Shown here: positions 32,481 to 44,300 of the stretch, piece after piece | Layout of the letters: each line of letters starts with the position of its first letter | Numbering within the stretch: position 1 is the first letter of the stretch | Assembly: GCA_030760725.1 (NCBI GenBank) | Contig: JASWHV010000008.1 | Span: forward strand, 57,139,671 to 57,203,670 | DNA: 64,000 bases | From: Neostapfia colusana | Lineage: Eukaryota > Streptophyta > Magnoliopsida > Poales > Poaceae | Reading direction: 5' to 3' | Translations under genes and position numbers: made by a program | The notes under the pieces: generated by a model | Told to the model about the DNA's origin: nothing | Database searches by the model: none | Seen by the model: only the letters and a program-made list of their open reading frames with translations

Positions 32481-34030
32481 CAGAAGCTTTTGCTGTTCCT
32501 TGCCTGTCATTGTGTGATATCCCTAAGAAGCCTATACATGTACCAATAGAGGTAATTTCTGTGGCTTGTAATGATCTGCATTTTTTGTTCTTTATTACAT
32601 TATCTGAAGCTCGGTGGTCAGCTCCAAATTCTGGCTGCAGCAGAGCTTAAATCCAGTAATACCTATTGTGCAACCCAAAGTTACATTGAACAAGGACTTA
32701 AATTAATCTAGATGTTAACTGTCTCCTATTGGCTTAGCGCGCTTTGGAAAATATGTGCAACTTTAAATTTGCAAGGTAGCCTTTTATGAAGAACTTTAGC
32801 CTTGACCATCACCACGTATACTGGCCAGTAGCCAGTACTTATTACTACACTATGTCATGAAAAAAACAATTTAGATTCAACGTGTGTGATGTGAATCATT
32901 CAGATTCCACGGTCGTAAACTTTATCACCTGGTTGTGCACATTTGACTATCTTTCTTATAGAGATGAAAACCCAAAAGAAATTCGTTTGCATTAGCATGC
33001 TTGTCAGCGGCACGACGTGCTTGCATGGGCGCGCGGCGTGGCATCAAGTTTGTTGGCGAACGAGGCGTGGAACGAGTAGCTCAGATCGTGGCGCTGAACT
33101 TGCTCGCTCATGGCCACATTTCCTGTTTTGATTTCATTTATATAAGCAGTGTTCAATTGTGTGTAAATTAACGCATAACGAAAAATCCTGCAGTGTGTGC
33201 AATGGTGCGTTCCGAGCGATTCAGCGCTAACACCCCTTCCTGGCCCCCCGCCGATCTGCCCCCTCCCCAGCGGCGCTTCGGGTTGTGCCGACCGCAGCTA
33301 AAATTTCTCCACCGGCCTAACTCCGCCGAATTCATCCTACGTACAAAGCTAATGTCTTGTATTATTATAGTTTTGATGAATTACTCGTAAGCTCAAGCTA
33401 AACCTATGACCCTAATTTGTCGTAGTTTCATTACTCGTTTGAAGATAATGTTATAATACTGTTTCATTAGTCATTACCCTAATTAATGTGCATGCTTTAA
33501 TTTATGTGTTGTGCTTTTATTTAATGCCTATTATGATCGTGCATTTACCATATCCATCTATGCAAGAAAAGTGTCTAGTAGCTCATAAATAATAGATAGC
33601 GCTCTTAGAATCATGTAAAGTGTTGCATGGTTAATGTCTATTTTAGAGAAAGTTTATTATAGCGATATGTAAGTAAACGGGCTTTGGGCTGGCTCAGCCC
33701 GGCACAGCCTATTTATGGCCTGACAGTTGGGTCGTCTAAAAGTTAAATTTCTCCATTGCTGTGCTTTAACAAAGTGTAGCACCGTCGAGAACCCTATAAA
33801 CCATTTTCTTCGCGGTTTCGATCTAGAAAGCCCATACCAGCGAACCTTGGCTCGTAAGTCATCACTAGCGGGACCCGATGGAGCATAATTTAGGATGGCT
33901 GGCCCACTTTACGATCTCTCCCTTGTTCTTTCCTCCTGTCTCTCGTTCTTACCTCTCTCTCGTAAATGAATCTAAAAAGTAAGATTCACGTAACCTATAC
34001 AATATGCGTCACCCGTTTTGGACCGGGCCG
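32481..34030 (+). other. CACTA-2 5' non-coding region
   Basis: AT-rich sequence with no supported gene. It contains a GGGCTGGCTCAGCCCGG palindrome near 33693 and a pyrimidine-rich tract at about 33905-33961, just before the leader palindrome. The latter is in the position of a promoter-proximal patch. Confidence 0.6.
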
Positions 34031-34054
34031 TCTCACATGCCTTACGCATGTGAG
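34031..34054 (+). repeat. Short palindrome beside hairpin H3
   Basis: TCTCACATGC pairs with GCATGTGAGG across a CTTAC loop with one mismatch at the base. It has the same position and similar sequence as the palindrome in CACTA-1. Confidence 0.75.
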
Positions 34055-34093
34055 GCGTGTAGGTTCGGAATTGTCCCTTTTTGGACAGCCTGC

Positions 34094-34286
34094 GAGTGAC
34101 CGAGAGGGTGTTCTTATGACGAGACGCGGGGTCTGGATTCGGGCGAAATTTTGACGGTGTAACCCTAATGTTCTCCGCTGCACCATTATCGGGCGTGCAG
34201 TTGGAGAACAATGGGGTTATGCTGCCAAAATTTCATCTGGATCCGGAGCCCGCGTCTCGTTATAAGCACGCTCCTCTCGGTCACTC
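34094..34286 (+). repeat. CACTA leader hairpin H3
   Basis: The arms 34094-34182 and 34196-34286 pair around a 13-base loop. Both arms contain GACGAGACGCGGG-type and GAAATTTTG blocks. H1 has TTTCGG in both arms at the latter place, which is a paired (covarying) change. It lies 136 bases upstream of the transposase start. Confidence 0.88.
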
Positions 34287-34422
34287 TTGGGTGGGTTTAG
34301 GAACTATCTCTTCCAATGGATGTAAAGTGAACGTAATTAAATAAAAATTTGTTCTTACCATATTCTTAGTTGCAACATATATATTTATGAGTTCTATGTT
34401 CTTATATTATATAGTTTAGAAC

Positions 34423-37400
34423 ATGGGTGATGATATACGATGGATGTATGATGGCTGGTGGAAGAATGTTGTGCCTTCAGATGAATGGGCCATCAATACT
34501 AAGGCATTTATCAGTCGGGCTTTCTCTTTATCGACCAACCGTTTTGTGAAATGTTCGTGCACTAAGTGTCGTAACTTTTTATGCAAGGAAAAGTTTGACA
34601 TGGAATGAGACCTCTGTCGATTTGGTTTTATGCCAGATTATGAAACATGGTATGAGCATGGCGAGTTATACCATAGTAATGTTGATGTTGATAACATAGA
34701 TGGTGACAACGAGGATAGAATGAAAGACATGGTTGAAGCACTAGATCATGATTGTGGTGCAGATACATCTGAAGAAATTCCTAGACCTCAAGTTCAAGAG
34801 TTCTATAGAATTCTCTCAGCATCACATGAACAGTTGCATGATTACACTAAAATTTTTGTCCTTTCGACCATTACTCGTCTCATGTCTATAAAATCAAAGT
34901 AAAATTTGTCGAACAATTGCTACGATGATCTTATGGATTTGATAGCGGACATTCTTCCGATTAATCATAAGTTGCCAAGAGATATGTACCAGTCAAAGAA
35001 ATTGTTGTCAGGCCTTGGTATGAAGTACGAAAAAATTGATTGTTGTCCTAACAATTGTATGCTTTTCTCGAAGGAGAATGCAAATCTGACATAATGCTCG
35101 GTTTGTAAAGAATCTCGATACATTGAGGCCACAAATGAGGATGGTGAATTGGTGAAAACAAAAGTGATAGTGGAACAACTTCGTTACATGCCTCTTGCAC
35201 CTAGGCTGAAACGGTTGTTTCTATCTAAATCAACTGCGAGACACATGCGGTGGCATAAGGAAGGTGTGCGCGAAATAAAGGGAGTAATGACACACCCATC
35301 TGATGCTCAAGCTTGGAAGGCGTTGGACTCTTTTGATGAGTACTTTGCAGAAGATGCTAGAAATGTTCGTATTGGTTTGGCCACCGATGGTTTCAGACCA
35401 TTCAACACATCTTCTGCCTCATACTAATGTTGGCCGGTTTTTGCTATACCATACAACCTTCCACCAGTTATGTGTATGAAATATGAATACATGTTCTTGT
35501 CCCTAATCATTCCCGGTCATAAACATCTAGGAAAATGTTTAGTGGTTTTTTTCAACCATTGATTAAGGAGTTAAAGGATTTGTGGATCGGAGTAGAAGCA
35601 TACGATACTTACAAAAAGCATAAGTTCAATTTGCGAGCAGCATACTTGTGGTCCATTCATGATTTTCCTGCATACGGTGTTTTTTCAGGATGGAGCATAC
35701 ACGACAAACTTTGTTGTCCTAGTTGTGGATCGGACTCTGATTGTTTTAGACTTACTCATGGGGGCAAAGTGTGTTTTTTTTATTACCACCAACGATTTCT
35801 ACCAGCAAATCACCTATTTCGAAGACAAGTTAATACATTTCGAAAAAATACTATTGTAACAAAGGGTCCGCCGAAACATTTGGCTTGTGCTAAGATTGTT
35901 GCATGGCTCAGTCAACTTGTCCTTACAGATGATGGGTTTGTTGGTTTTGATCAGGAGCACAATTGGACTCATATATGTGGCTTATGGGATCTTCCTTATG
36001 TTAAGTCTTTGTTATTGCTACACAATATTGATGTGATGCACCAGGAACGCAATGTAGCAGAAAGCATAATTAGCACCTGTTTCAATTTTAAGAAAAAAGA
36101 TAATCTGAAGGCTCGAAAAGATTTAGTAGATATTTATAATCGTCCGACTCTAGAAGTCAGACAGGATGTTAGTGGAAAACAGAGATTGCCACGTGCTCCA
36201 TTTTGCCTTAAAGTTATTGAAAGGAAAGAAGTTCTAAAGTGGTTGCAACAATTGATGTTTCGTGACGGTTACTGTTCTGGGTTGAGGCGCACGACAAATC
36301 TTGAAAATTGGGTATTAAATAATCTTAAAAGCCACGATTATAATATAATAATGGAAAGACTTCTTCCAGTAATGTTTCTTGGATATGTGCATCATGATGT
36401 GTGGAGAGTACTTGCAGAACTTAGTTTGTTTTATAGACAACTATGTGCTAAAGAAATTACAGTTCAAGTGATGGAAAAACTGGAGAAAGAAATACCTTCA
36501 CTCATATGCAAAATGGAAAAGATATTCCCACCATGATTTATGAATGCCATGCAACATCTACTTGTGCATTTGCCTTACGAAGCTAAAGTTTGTGGCCCCG
36601 TACAATATCGATCGATGTACCATATTTAAAGGACACTAAAGAAACTATGAGCAATGGTTTCAAACAAAGCAAGAGTAGAAGGGTGTATTGCAGAAGCATT
36701 TGCTCTGAAAAGAGGTAGCATACTTCTCAAGTACATTCTTTACGGAGGAACATAATGTGTATGCTCCCACAACACGGTACCACATAGATGAAGAAACTTC
36801 TGCGGGAAATTTAAGTATTTTTTGTGGAAAGGAAAAAATGGTTGGTGGCAGCAGTAGGCATGTGGTTTCAGAAGAAGAATGGAGTTCATGTATGTTATAC
36901 ATGTATACAAACATCGAAGAGATGGATTAATATTTTGTGTAAGTGTTTTTTTCTACTAATTACCGTGAAGTAACATCTAATATTTTTCTCACATTTTACA
37001 TGAGATGTTCTAATGTACTAATATTTTGCATTATGTAGCGAGTTTGACAAACAATTTTAGAAGTATACGCGTCAACCAACAAGCAAACAATTCGATAAAA
37101 TGTGTCGTGATGGCCTTCATGAGGGTCCTAACTTCGTAAATTGGTTTTGGAAGCATGTAACATTCTGTTATTACATGTTACTTTTATCACTTCCAAGTTA
37201 ATCTGATTATTAAAACTAATATTTTATTTAATTCATAGTGCATGGCCGATGCTAATGTTCATGAAGACATACGACAACTTTGTCAAGGAACCATAACAGT
37301 AAGGAGTTTTGGTCGTTACGACGTAAATTGGTTCCGATTTCGTTCGGCCAAGTTTGAAGGAAAACATCCCCTTGCAGCCACGACAAATAGTGGAGTTGTA

Positions 37401-37960
37401 ACTAGAGCATGTGATGCACAGGGGCATGAAACTAACTATTATAGGATTATTCAAAACATTGTAGAGTTTAAATTTGGTGGCTCTAAAGATCTTAGAGTTA
37501 CTTTTTTCCACTGTGACTGGTTTGATAATAACAGGGAACACGACAGGATGAATTTGGTATACTAGAGGTAAAACATGAAAATAGAATTCGTGGATGTGAT
37601 AATTATGTTCTTGCTCATCAAGTTGAGTTGGTTTACTACCTACCATATCGTTGTCCAAAGTTGAGTGCTTGGTGGGTCGTGTATAAAGTTAATCCACGAG
37701 AACGGTTATATGCCCCTGCTGATGCGTGTTTTCAAGAAGAACAGGATGAAGTGTACCAAGAGGATGATATTCTACTGTCTTTTAATATAGATAATGGTTT
37801 AGGTCTTGATATATTAGTTGGTTATATTGAAGACAATGGGGTAGAAGAGGAAGTAGTGGTTAAAAGAAAGAGACGTAGCACTAAAAAAGTTAAGATGAGA
37901 CAGAAGAAGAAAGTTGGTCGACATGTTACCGAAGGAACATCAGATCATGATGAATTTTAA
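34423..37960 (+). pseudogene. CACTA-2 TNPD-like transposase, broken
   Basis: It starts MGDDIRWMYDGWWKN after an acceptor-like TATATAG. Order: transposase-associated domain with CTKCRN (34423-34700); NNCYDDLMDLIADILP and FLSKSTARHMRWHKEG (34906-35427); a Transposase_21-type core with THGGKVCFFYYHQR, HNWTHICGLWDLPYVKS and NIDVMHQERN (35535-36536); a DUF4218-type part with HLLVHLPYEAKV (36540-36900); and a DUF4216-type part with TNSGVVTR and FFHCDWFDN (37320-37560). It ends in a lysine-rich tail KRKRRSTKKVKMRQKKK that may be a nuclear signal. Stops at DME-stop, KSK-stop, NLT-stop, SASY-stop and FPP-stop and a frameshift near 37560 break it. An intron is likely around 36940-37240. Confidence 0.92.
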
Positions 37961-38050
37961 TTACGTAATTGATTTATATTACATTTGAATTTATTTTCAT
38001 TACTTTTGTTTGTATCATTATGTATTTATCTCTTACCATTTTTTAACAGG

Positions 38051-40414
38051 ATGCCACGTGGTCTTAAGAATATAGCTTAGGGTCTCTTTGGCTCCTCAAG
38101 CAAGAGTGGGAGTCGGTCTGCTAGCTATTCACGTAGTCTAGACTCTTTTTTTCAAGGCAGTGTCTCAAACAATAGTAGACGAGAGGCATTTAGAAGATGC
38201 ATGAAACAAGCTAATGAACAGGTTCATGTAGTTATAATTGTATTATATTTACCCATGTATCATATTGCGAAACCTAATTTATCTAATTTTAGGTGGAGCA
38301 GGAGATCCAGGAGGAGGGTCATGAGGAGTGTCAAGAGGATCAAGGGAAAAAACTTTCTGTGGGGCAGGAACAACAACAAGGGGTAAGAGCTTATGTTGAT
38401 GAGGAAGCCGAGGAGGAAGTCGAGGAGGACGAGGGGGATGCCACCGATATGGGAGAGTTGCCGCAATAATTCAGGTATCGGTCTTCAAACACTCTCCCGT
38501 TGGTTGTGCCTCCACAACAGAGATTGCGGATCACTCCTGTCGGTGACTGGTATGTAAATATAAAACTCAATATTGAATTATGCATACAATGTTTTCGATA
38601 AATATTATATGTTGTTAAATTAACTTGTAGGTAATGGGATGACCTGGATTGGGATGGACGACAACATTGTAGGCAGCCTAATGCAGTGTTGGGTGCTATA
38701 TGTCGTCATCATTATCCAGGTCTTGTGAACATTAAAGGTGAAGAGAAACCTGCAATATATTGGGAGCACTATAGAATTGCTCCACATGGTGTGCATGAGA
38801 ATGTGGCAGGAGCTGTCTGGCATGATTTTTGGGTATGTCTTCACTACACTGCACTATAATTATGTCTATTATATTTTTAGTAATACAAATTCTAAATTTT
38901 TTTATAGCAACAATATCGTTTGCCCGATGATCATGACGCTGCTCTCGAGTCTAGAGCACACACAGTCTTCCACAAAGCTGCACGTAAAGTTGTGAATGAT
39001 ATGATGTCTAATGATCGGATCACAGCTGTGTGCTTTTACTATAAGGAGAAGCTCGGACAGATGATAAACAAGAAAATGGGAGCTTCAAAAATTTATCTAG
39101 AGGATAATCAATACTGTCAGGTAATGATTCCTTGGATGGTTAATTATGCTGATGCTTATTATTCATTATGTACTTATTGGGCATCGAGTGAGTATTGAGA
39201 GAAATCTAACTCCATGAGAATCAACAGTGAGTTCGGTGGTGAAGTTCTCCATCGTTACGGTGGATATGGTCATATTCGTATCTCGAAACGGATGGTGAGT
39301 TTACTAAATTTACAATATAGTCTTATAATATTATCTTTTGCGTAACTATGTTTGTAACATATCTATGTAGGCTGCCCAAAGTGGTGAGGAGCCCTCTTTC
39401 ATTGATACTTATATAAGAGGGCATAGGGGCATAAATGACAGTCAATTGTGCACTCCAACGGCCACTCAGAACTTAGTATGTCATATAAGTAAAAGTAATT
39501 ATTAATCAATACAATTGTTGTATAGTAGCTTTGTAATTTGCTTTTATGTAGGAGAAATATGGTGAAGAGATGGTTCGACGTCATGGAGATGATTAGAATT
39601 GGAGAAAGGAAGACGTCGACGTAGTAAATTTATATGAATCCGGTGGAGGAAAGCGTCATGGGAGGTGAACTTACTCCTCTTATATTCATATATTCACAGA
39701 CTTCAATTTTTCCAAGTGTCACCTTATAATTATGACATATCACTATTGCAGGTATTCAATGTTCAATGGTGTCATGAACACCGATGTGGTTCTCTCGCAG
39801 TCAAGGTCAACACAGAGCGGATAGAGTTCTTCTCGGCATACTCATACAAGAAATGAGTCCAGGTTAAAACAAATGGAGGAGGAGCGGACTGCATTGAGAG
39901 ACCACTTGAGACTACAAGAAAAAATGACATGGCGAGTTTATAAAAAGCACAAAATGACTACTTCTCGAATCTAGCAACGTGGCAGCAAGCGATGCGGGTA
40001 CATTAATATAAGAGTTTAAATATTTGTGTTAAACAAGAGATGCATGCATATTTATAGTACAATGAAGCTAAACATTTCAAAATGATTTTAGGGATACTTT
40101 TCTCAGCTTGGACTGCCTGCCGCCATGCCACCGCTACCGCAGCCTCCGCAGCTACCTATGTCTTCATCGCTGCCGGTGCCTCCACAGCCTCTTCCCGTTG
40201 GAACACAGGTACATATTATCCTTATGTTCTCTTTCATTTTTATAAACTGTTAGTATACTTGTAACATATATTATTGTTTATCTAGGGATCATCCTCAAGA
40301 GCACAAAACTTTCATAGTCCTCCCGTTACAAATTTGCGAGCATCTTCTTCAGGAGGACAGGGTGGAGGGGACGACTTTGTCGATCAATTCTTCGCTCCCG
40401 GTGGTAGCAATTAG
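38051..40414 (+). pseudogene. CACTA-2 TNPA-like second gene, multi-exon
   Basis: It starts MPRGLKNIA, with an immediate stop after that, then SSSKSGSRSASYSRSLDSF. Exon-like blocks bounded by GT/AG include an acidic EEAEEEVEEDEGDA part, a WEHYRIAPHGVHENVAGAVW block (38760-38832), a YRLPDDHDAALESRAHTVFHK block (38914), RINSEFGGEVLHRYGGYGH (39220), a RGHRGINDSQLCTPTATQN block (39417), EKYGEEMVRRHGDD (39552), a coiled-coil MEEERTALRDHLRLQEK part (39870) and a proline-rich end finishing GDDFVDQFFAPGGSN. This follows the En/Spm second-gene family that binds subterminal repeats. Stops in several exons break it. Confidence 0.8.
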
Positions 40415-40875
40415 CTAAGCTTTGTGTTTTCATCTAGATCATATATTATGTATCTTAATTTCAAATGGAGCTCGTGTGCAATAAGCCATATAATCAAATA
40501 TGTTTTTGCTTTTTATTTGAATCATTAGTTATATACTTTACTTTGGCTTGATACAGGAAAACGGCGAGCAAAAGGGTGTCGGAGCAATTTATTGTTTTGT
40601 TGGAAAGCTAAATGTTGCCATGTGACATGATTTGCTTTAATAAAAATGTTGTATGGACAATGTGACATGTTCGTGTTCGTTTAAGTTATATTGTGTGTGA
40701 ACAATTTAATGGATTATGTAATGTCAATACCGTTTGGACGATGTAATAGATTTTATAAAGTTTAATTGAATTTGTTGCATTTGATATCAATTGTGATATG
40801 AATTGTGATAGATAGTTTATTATTTTATGTGCTTTGACTAAACAATATGTATGAAATTATGACTGTAACTTTTTG
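40415..40875 (+). other. CACTA-2 3' non-coding region
   Basis: AT-rich sequence after the TNPA-like stop, probably the 3' UTR and spacer. No gene seen. Confidence 0.6.
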
Positions 40876-41285
40876 TATTTTCGTGGGCCAACAATTGCTC
40901 ACAAAAATAGTGCAATATTATTTTCGTGGGCCAAGAAGTGGCCTACCATATTATTTTCGTGGGCCAATAGGTGGCCCACGAAAATAACAGCCAGTATTTT
41001 TGTGGGCCACATTTTGGCCCACGAAAATAACCACGCTGTATTTTTGTGGGTCAAAATATGGCCCACGAAAATAGCAGGACAATATTTTCATGAAACAAAA
41101 TGTGGCCCACGAAAATAACAGGACAGTATTTTCGTGGGCCGAAATGTAGCCCAAAAAAATAACCAGACTGTTTTTTCGTGGGCCACAATTTGGCCCATGA
41201 AAATAAGCATAAAACCCATAGAAATAATTATTTTTGTGGGTTTTATGCTTATTTTCGTGGGCCAATTTGTTGTTTTCCTGTAGTG
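40876..41285 (+). repeat. CACTA-2 right subterminal repeats and terminus
   Basis: About fourteen units of ATTTTCGTGGGCC or GGCCCACGAAAAT occur in alternating orientation and end in CCTGTAGTG. The motif is GTGGGCC, versus mostly GTCGGCT at the left end. Confidence 0.88.
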
Positions 41286-41288
41286 TAT

Positions 41289-41831
41289 GGCGGTTCCGCG
41301 GCGAGGTGGTGCGGGTGACGGTTTGTGCGCGGAGTTAATGTGGCTGAGCTTTGAGGAGGAGGCGCGGCAAGCGGCGCGCGACGATGCGTCCGGCAGCGCA
41401 GGCGCCGCGCGGCGATGGGATAGGCGGGGCATCCCATCGCCGGATTTCTAAAGGGCGGCATGGGCGCCGACCTGGATCGGGCGCGCGGGTGTGGGAGGTA
41501 GGGGAAGGGGGCGGTAGCGGGCCAGGCCGCAGGGAGAAATGGGAATGGGTCGCGCGCTAGGGATGGATGGTGGACCGGCTGAGGAAGGTGGTCCAGCCCT
41601 CCTTTTTTTTCTCTTTCTTCTTGTTTTGATTTTGAATTTAAATTTGAAGTAAACTTTTCATTCTTTCGAATTTTGTGACTGTTAGATGTTGAAAATTTAG
41701 TATTTATTTAAATATTATATGTATCTGATGTAGCACGGTTTATCACAATTTGTCCTATGTGTATGCTTAAATGATCTTGGCATATGCATAGTTTGCATCT
41801 GATTTTATGTTTATAAAACTCGGATGTGACA
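41289..41831 (-). mobile_element. LTR-H copy 2, segment 3 of 3
   Basis: It runs from the CACTA-2 boundary to the terminal GATGTGACA. In sense orientation it is the U3 start TGTCACATCC. It matches 12757-13302. Confidence 0.75.
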
Positions 41832-41974
41832 ATAGGGCAGCCTCGAGTAATTTATATATGCAACCAAATATTAACTACCGTTTTGGGGGTCCAGCCTCCA
41901 GAGTCCGAGTAAAGCCCACTTAGATCTTGTGACTTTCTTTCTATCATTTTCTTTCTTCCACTGATTTCAATTCC

Positions 41975-42178
41975 TTAGAGCGTGCTAAGACAGGGAGTAC
42001 AAATGCCATAGGGATCGGCGGCAACAGCAGCGATAACAATGCAATCTGGAATCATATTAGCTAGCTCCTTAGTTCGCCGAATTTCGGCTGCACGCCAGGT
42101 CGATTCTTCCATGACTTTGGCATAGAAAATGATGACCACGCTGCATGTATTTAATGATCGGCAGTCTCTTCCGTGCCA
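41975..42178 (-). pseudogene. Short open fragment of unknown origin (copy B)
   Basis: Paralogue of 13446-13649 with the same length, an open frame and no indel. It reads EIRRTKELANMIPDCIVIAAV and ends CLSTL. Its family is unknown. It lies in the duplicated flank of LTR-H. Confidence 0.4.
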
Positions 42179-42307
42179 TCAGAACTTCGGAATGCGAATA
42201 CTCGGAGTGACAGAGAAGATAGATTACTTGCTTGGCCGACGCCACTGGCCGTATTGCTTTCTGTAGGAAATAATAAACTTTGCAGAGTTTGCGTGTTGCA
42301 TTGGTAA

Positions 42308-43050
42308 GGCTGCTCACAGCCGGGCGCGCTACCCGCGCCGCGCCTGCAAACGCAGCGGGTGCGCGGGTATCGGCCGTCCGCAGCCGGAGCCGGTAGCGGC
42401 CATGCAAAAATGGTGGTGGTTACAGTCGCACTCCAAATGCAGAGTTCAACTGTAGCGTCAAGAATAGCATAGAAAAAAAAAAGAAAAGAGGAGGAAGAAA
42501 GGAAAGAAAAAAAAAAGAAAAGAAGAAAAAGAAAAGGGAGGGAAAGGGAAAAGGAAAGGAAAAAAGGAAAAAAGAGGGAAATGTAAAAAAAGAAGATAAA
42601 ATAGGAAGAAAAGAGAAAGAAAAGAAAAATAGGAAAGAAAAAGGGAAAAGGAAAGAAAAAATAAGAAGGGAGGAAAGGGAGAAAAGAAAGGAAAAAAGAG
42701 TAGGGAAAAGAAAGGAAAAGAAAAATAAGAAAACAAGATGTGAGGGAAAAAAGAGAAAAGGAGAAAATAAGAAAAAAGAGAGGAAAAGAAGTAAAAAATA
42801 AATTTAATGAATTTATATAAGTTATAAATATAATATTATTAACATAAGTAGTTATATGAAATAATATAAATTATGATATAGTTGTATTATCTAACATAAA
42901 ATAGTTGATAGTTGATATAGAGATCTGATGTAGAGGTGAATGAGTGCCGATAAATAAACTATAAAGGTAGGAATCTTTTAGATTCAACTGTAAAAGGCTA
43001 AGAATATTCCTTTAGAGGCCCAATATAGCGGACCACGAGTGCGAATAGCC
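42308..43050. mobile_element. MITE-like insertion (743 bp) with TAA duplication
   Basis: It is absent from the paralogous flank at 13778-13780, where a single TAA stands. Here TAA occurs on both sides (42305-42307 and 43051-43053). The ends GGCTGCTCAC and (reverse complement) GGCTATTCGC form short imperfect inverted repeats. A TAA duplication suggests the PIF/Harbinger (Tourist-like) superfamily. It has no coding capacity. The interior is GC-rich, then a long polypurine tract, then AT-rich. Confidence 0.75.
42471..42793 (+). repeat. Polypurine tract of about 320 bp
   Basis: The plus strand is almost entirely A and G, made of irregular GAAAGGAAAA-type units; only rare T or C bases interrupt it. 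The minus-strand open frame rich in Phe/Ser/Leu is a product of this composition. Confidence 0.9.
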
Positions 43051-43126
43051 TAACACTGAGTCAGCCATCCAATAGATTTCGTTCGTTGATCAGTTTTTTT
43101 CCATCTAGCATTGTTATTTGTAAACA

Positions 43127-44300
43127 TTTTTTTTGATAACGAGCACTTTATTAAATTCACAAGCATCAAGATGATACAGAACAGTTCGCACCCCATTTCT
43201 GTATTACTACAATGCACACAACCATAACACAAATGAAAAGGTAACACCATGACACAATATAAGAAATTATCTTATAACAACGTGATCCGTAGGTTATGCT
43301 GGCACCCTTGTGGATGAACATCTGCCTCACCACCAGCTCGAATTGTGTACACACCTCCATATAAAGGTTTACGTATTCCATACACTATAAAGATGACCAT
43401 GAACATAGCAAAAAAGTACATGTAAATAACATGTAGAGGAGATGGATTTTTACTCTCAAATATTAAATTCTTTCTACATATCTAAAGCGATCAAATATTG
43501 CCAATCGCTTCTACTCGAATGTACACCTTGTACTTATTATCCGTCCCCCTTAACCGGTTCCAAAAAATATTGGCCACACTATTTGGTGGATACAAGTTGG
43601 ATGCTACGTGAATGATTGACCAAATAGAAGACATTGAAAAAACAAGTATTCTATTGTCTCTTTATGATTATAAAAGCAACACTTTGTATCTCATACCAAT
43701 TACGTTTTGCAAGGTTATCCTTTGTCAGAATTATTACTCAACGAAGATACCATGCAAAAAATTTAGTCTTTAAAGGAATTTTTATCTTTGAAGATACTAT
43801 TAGTTCATGGGTTCTAGTTTTGAAAACAACCTCATGCAAATATGTCGTAAAAAGGCTACGTATAAAATATCCAAGTGAGTCGGACTCTTTCCCGGACCCT
43901 GCTCAAGTGAGAGCTACTGGCAGTTCTGAATTCATTAATGCATTGCACATAGAGCTAACAAAAATTTTTCCACATATATGTAAATTACAGTAGAATTCAT
44001 CTGTACCTTGCATGCAGTTGGACTAAAGCCAACCGTTGTACAAGCTCATTCTACGCCGCTAAACGAGATCCGGTTAAAATCCGCTTAAATGACACTTGTC
44101 ATACTATAGTTGCCGTCACAGTCTTGATAGTGATATTTTTATGTCGTGCAATAAAGTATAACCTAGGATATTGTTTCCGGAGAGTGGTATTTCTCAATCA
44201 TCAGGCCCCCAGAACCGGATCTCCAAGCCATACTTAATATAAAATGACCCATAGTAGAAGATTTTTATCTTAGTTGCCATCAATCCTGTCAGAAATGTGA
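43127..44300 (-). mobile_element. L1-type LINE, 3' part, degenerate
   Basis: Read on the minus strand it has the features of the 3' half of a grass L1 LINE: an RT-C-terminal stretch (YIKYGLEIRFWG near 44230), a zf-RVT-type stretch (KFFAWYLR...TKDNLAKRNWYGSTKCCFYNHKETIEHLFFQC, in pieces, 43650-43770), a final MEVCTQFELVVRQMFIHKG block (43300-43370), a 3' UTR, and a T-run at 43127-43134 (poly-A of the element). Frameshifts and stops are common. A SINE remnant interrupts it. The upstream limit is uncertain. Confidence 0.7.
43806..43922 (+). mobile_element. Degenerate Au-type SINE fragment
   Basis: It aligns with the 3' two-thirds of the SINE at 29844-30025, from the B box (GGTTCTAG) through CAACCTCATGCAAATATG and GAGTCGGACTCTTTCCC to GAGCTAC. 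It lacks the head and is much more diverged. It is inserted in the LINE. Confidence 0.75.

Larger units (their letters stand above)
31664..41285 (+). mobile_element. CACTA-2: complete-length CACTA transposon (9,622 bp)
   Basis: The left end CACTACAAGAATACG and right end TTTTCCTGTAGTG are flanked by TAT (31661-31663 and 41286-41288). The layout is subterminal repeats, GC-rich block, AT-rich 5' region, leader hairpin, TNPD-like gene, TNPA-like gene, and subterminal repeats. Its subterminal motif (TTTTCGTGGGC) is unlike the ACGACGGC motif of CACTA-1 and CACTA-3, so it belongs to a different subfamily although its leader is conserved. Stops in both genes make it non-autonomous. Confidence 0.93.

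Noticed and set aside
18955..41831. 5-bp target duplication around LTR-H copy 2
   Set aside because: The flanking pentamers are TGTTC and ATAGG and do not match, so a simple solo-LTR insertion is not claimed.
42458..42736. Phe/Ser-rich minus-strand frame resembling a membrane protein
   Set aside because: It is the complement of a polypurine tract; the hydrophobic look comes from TTT/TTC/CTT codons.
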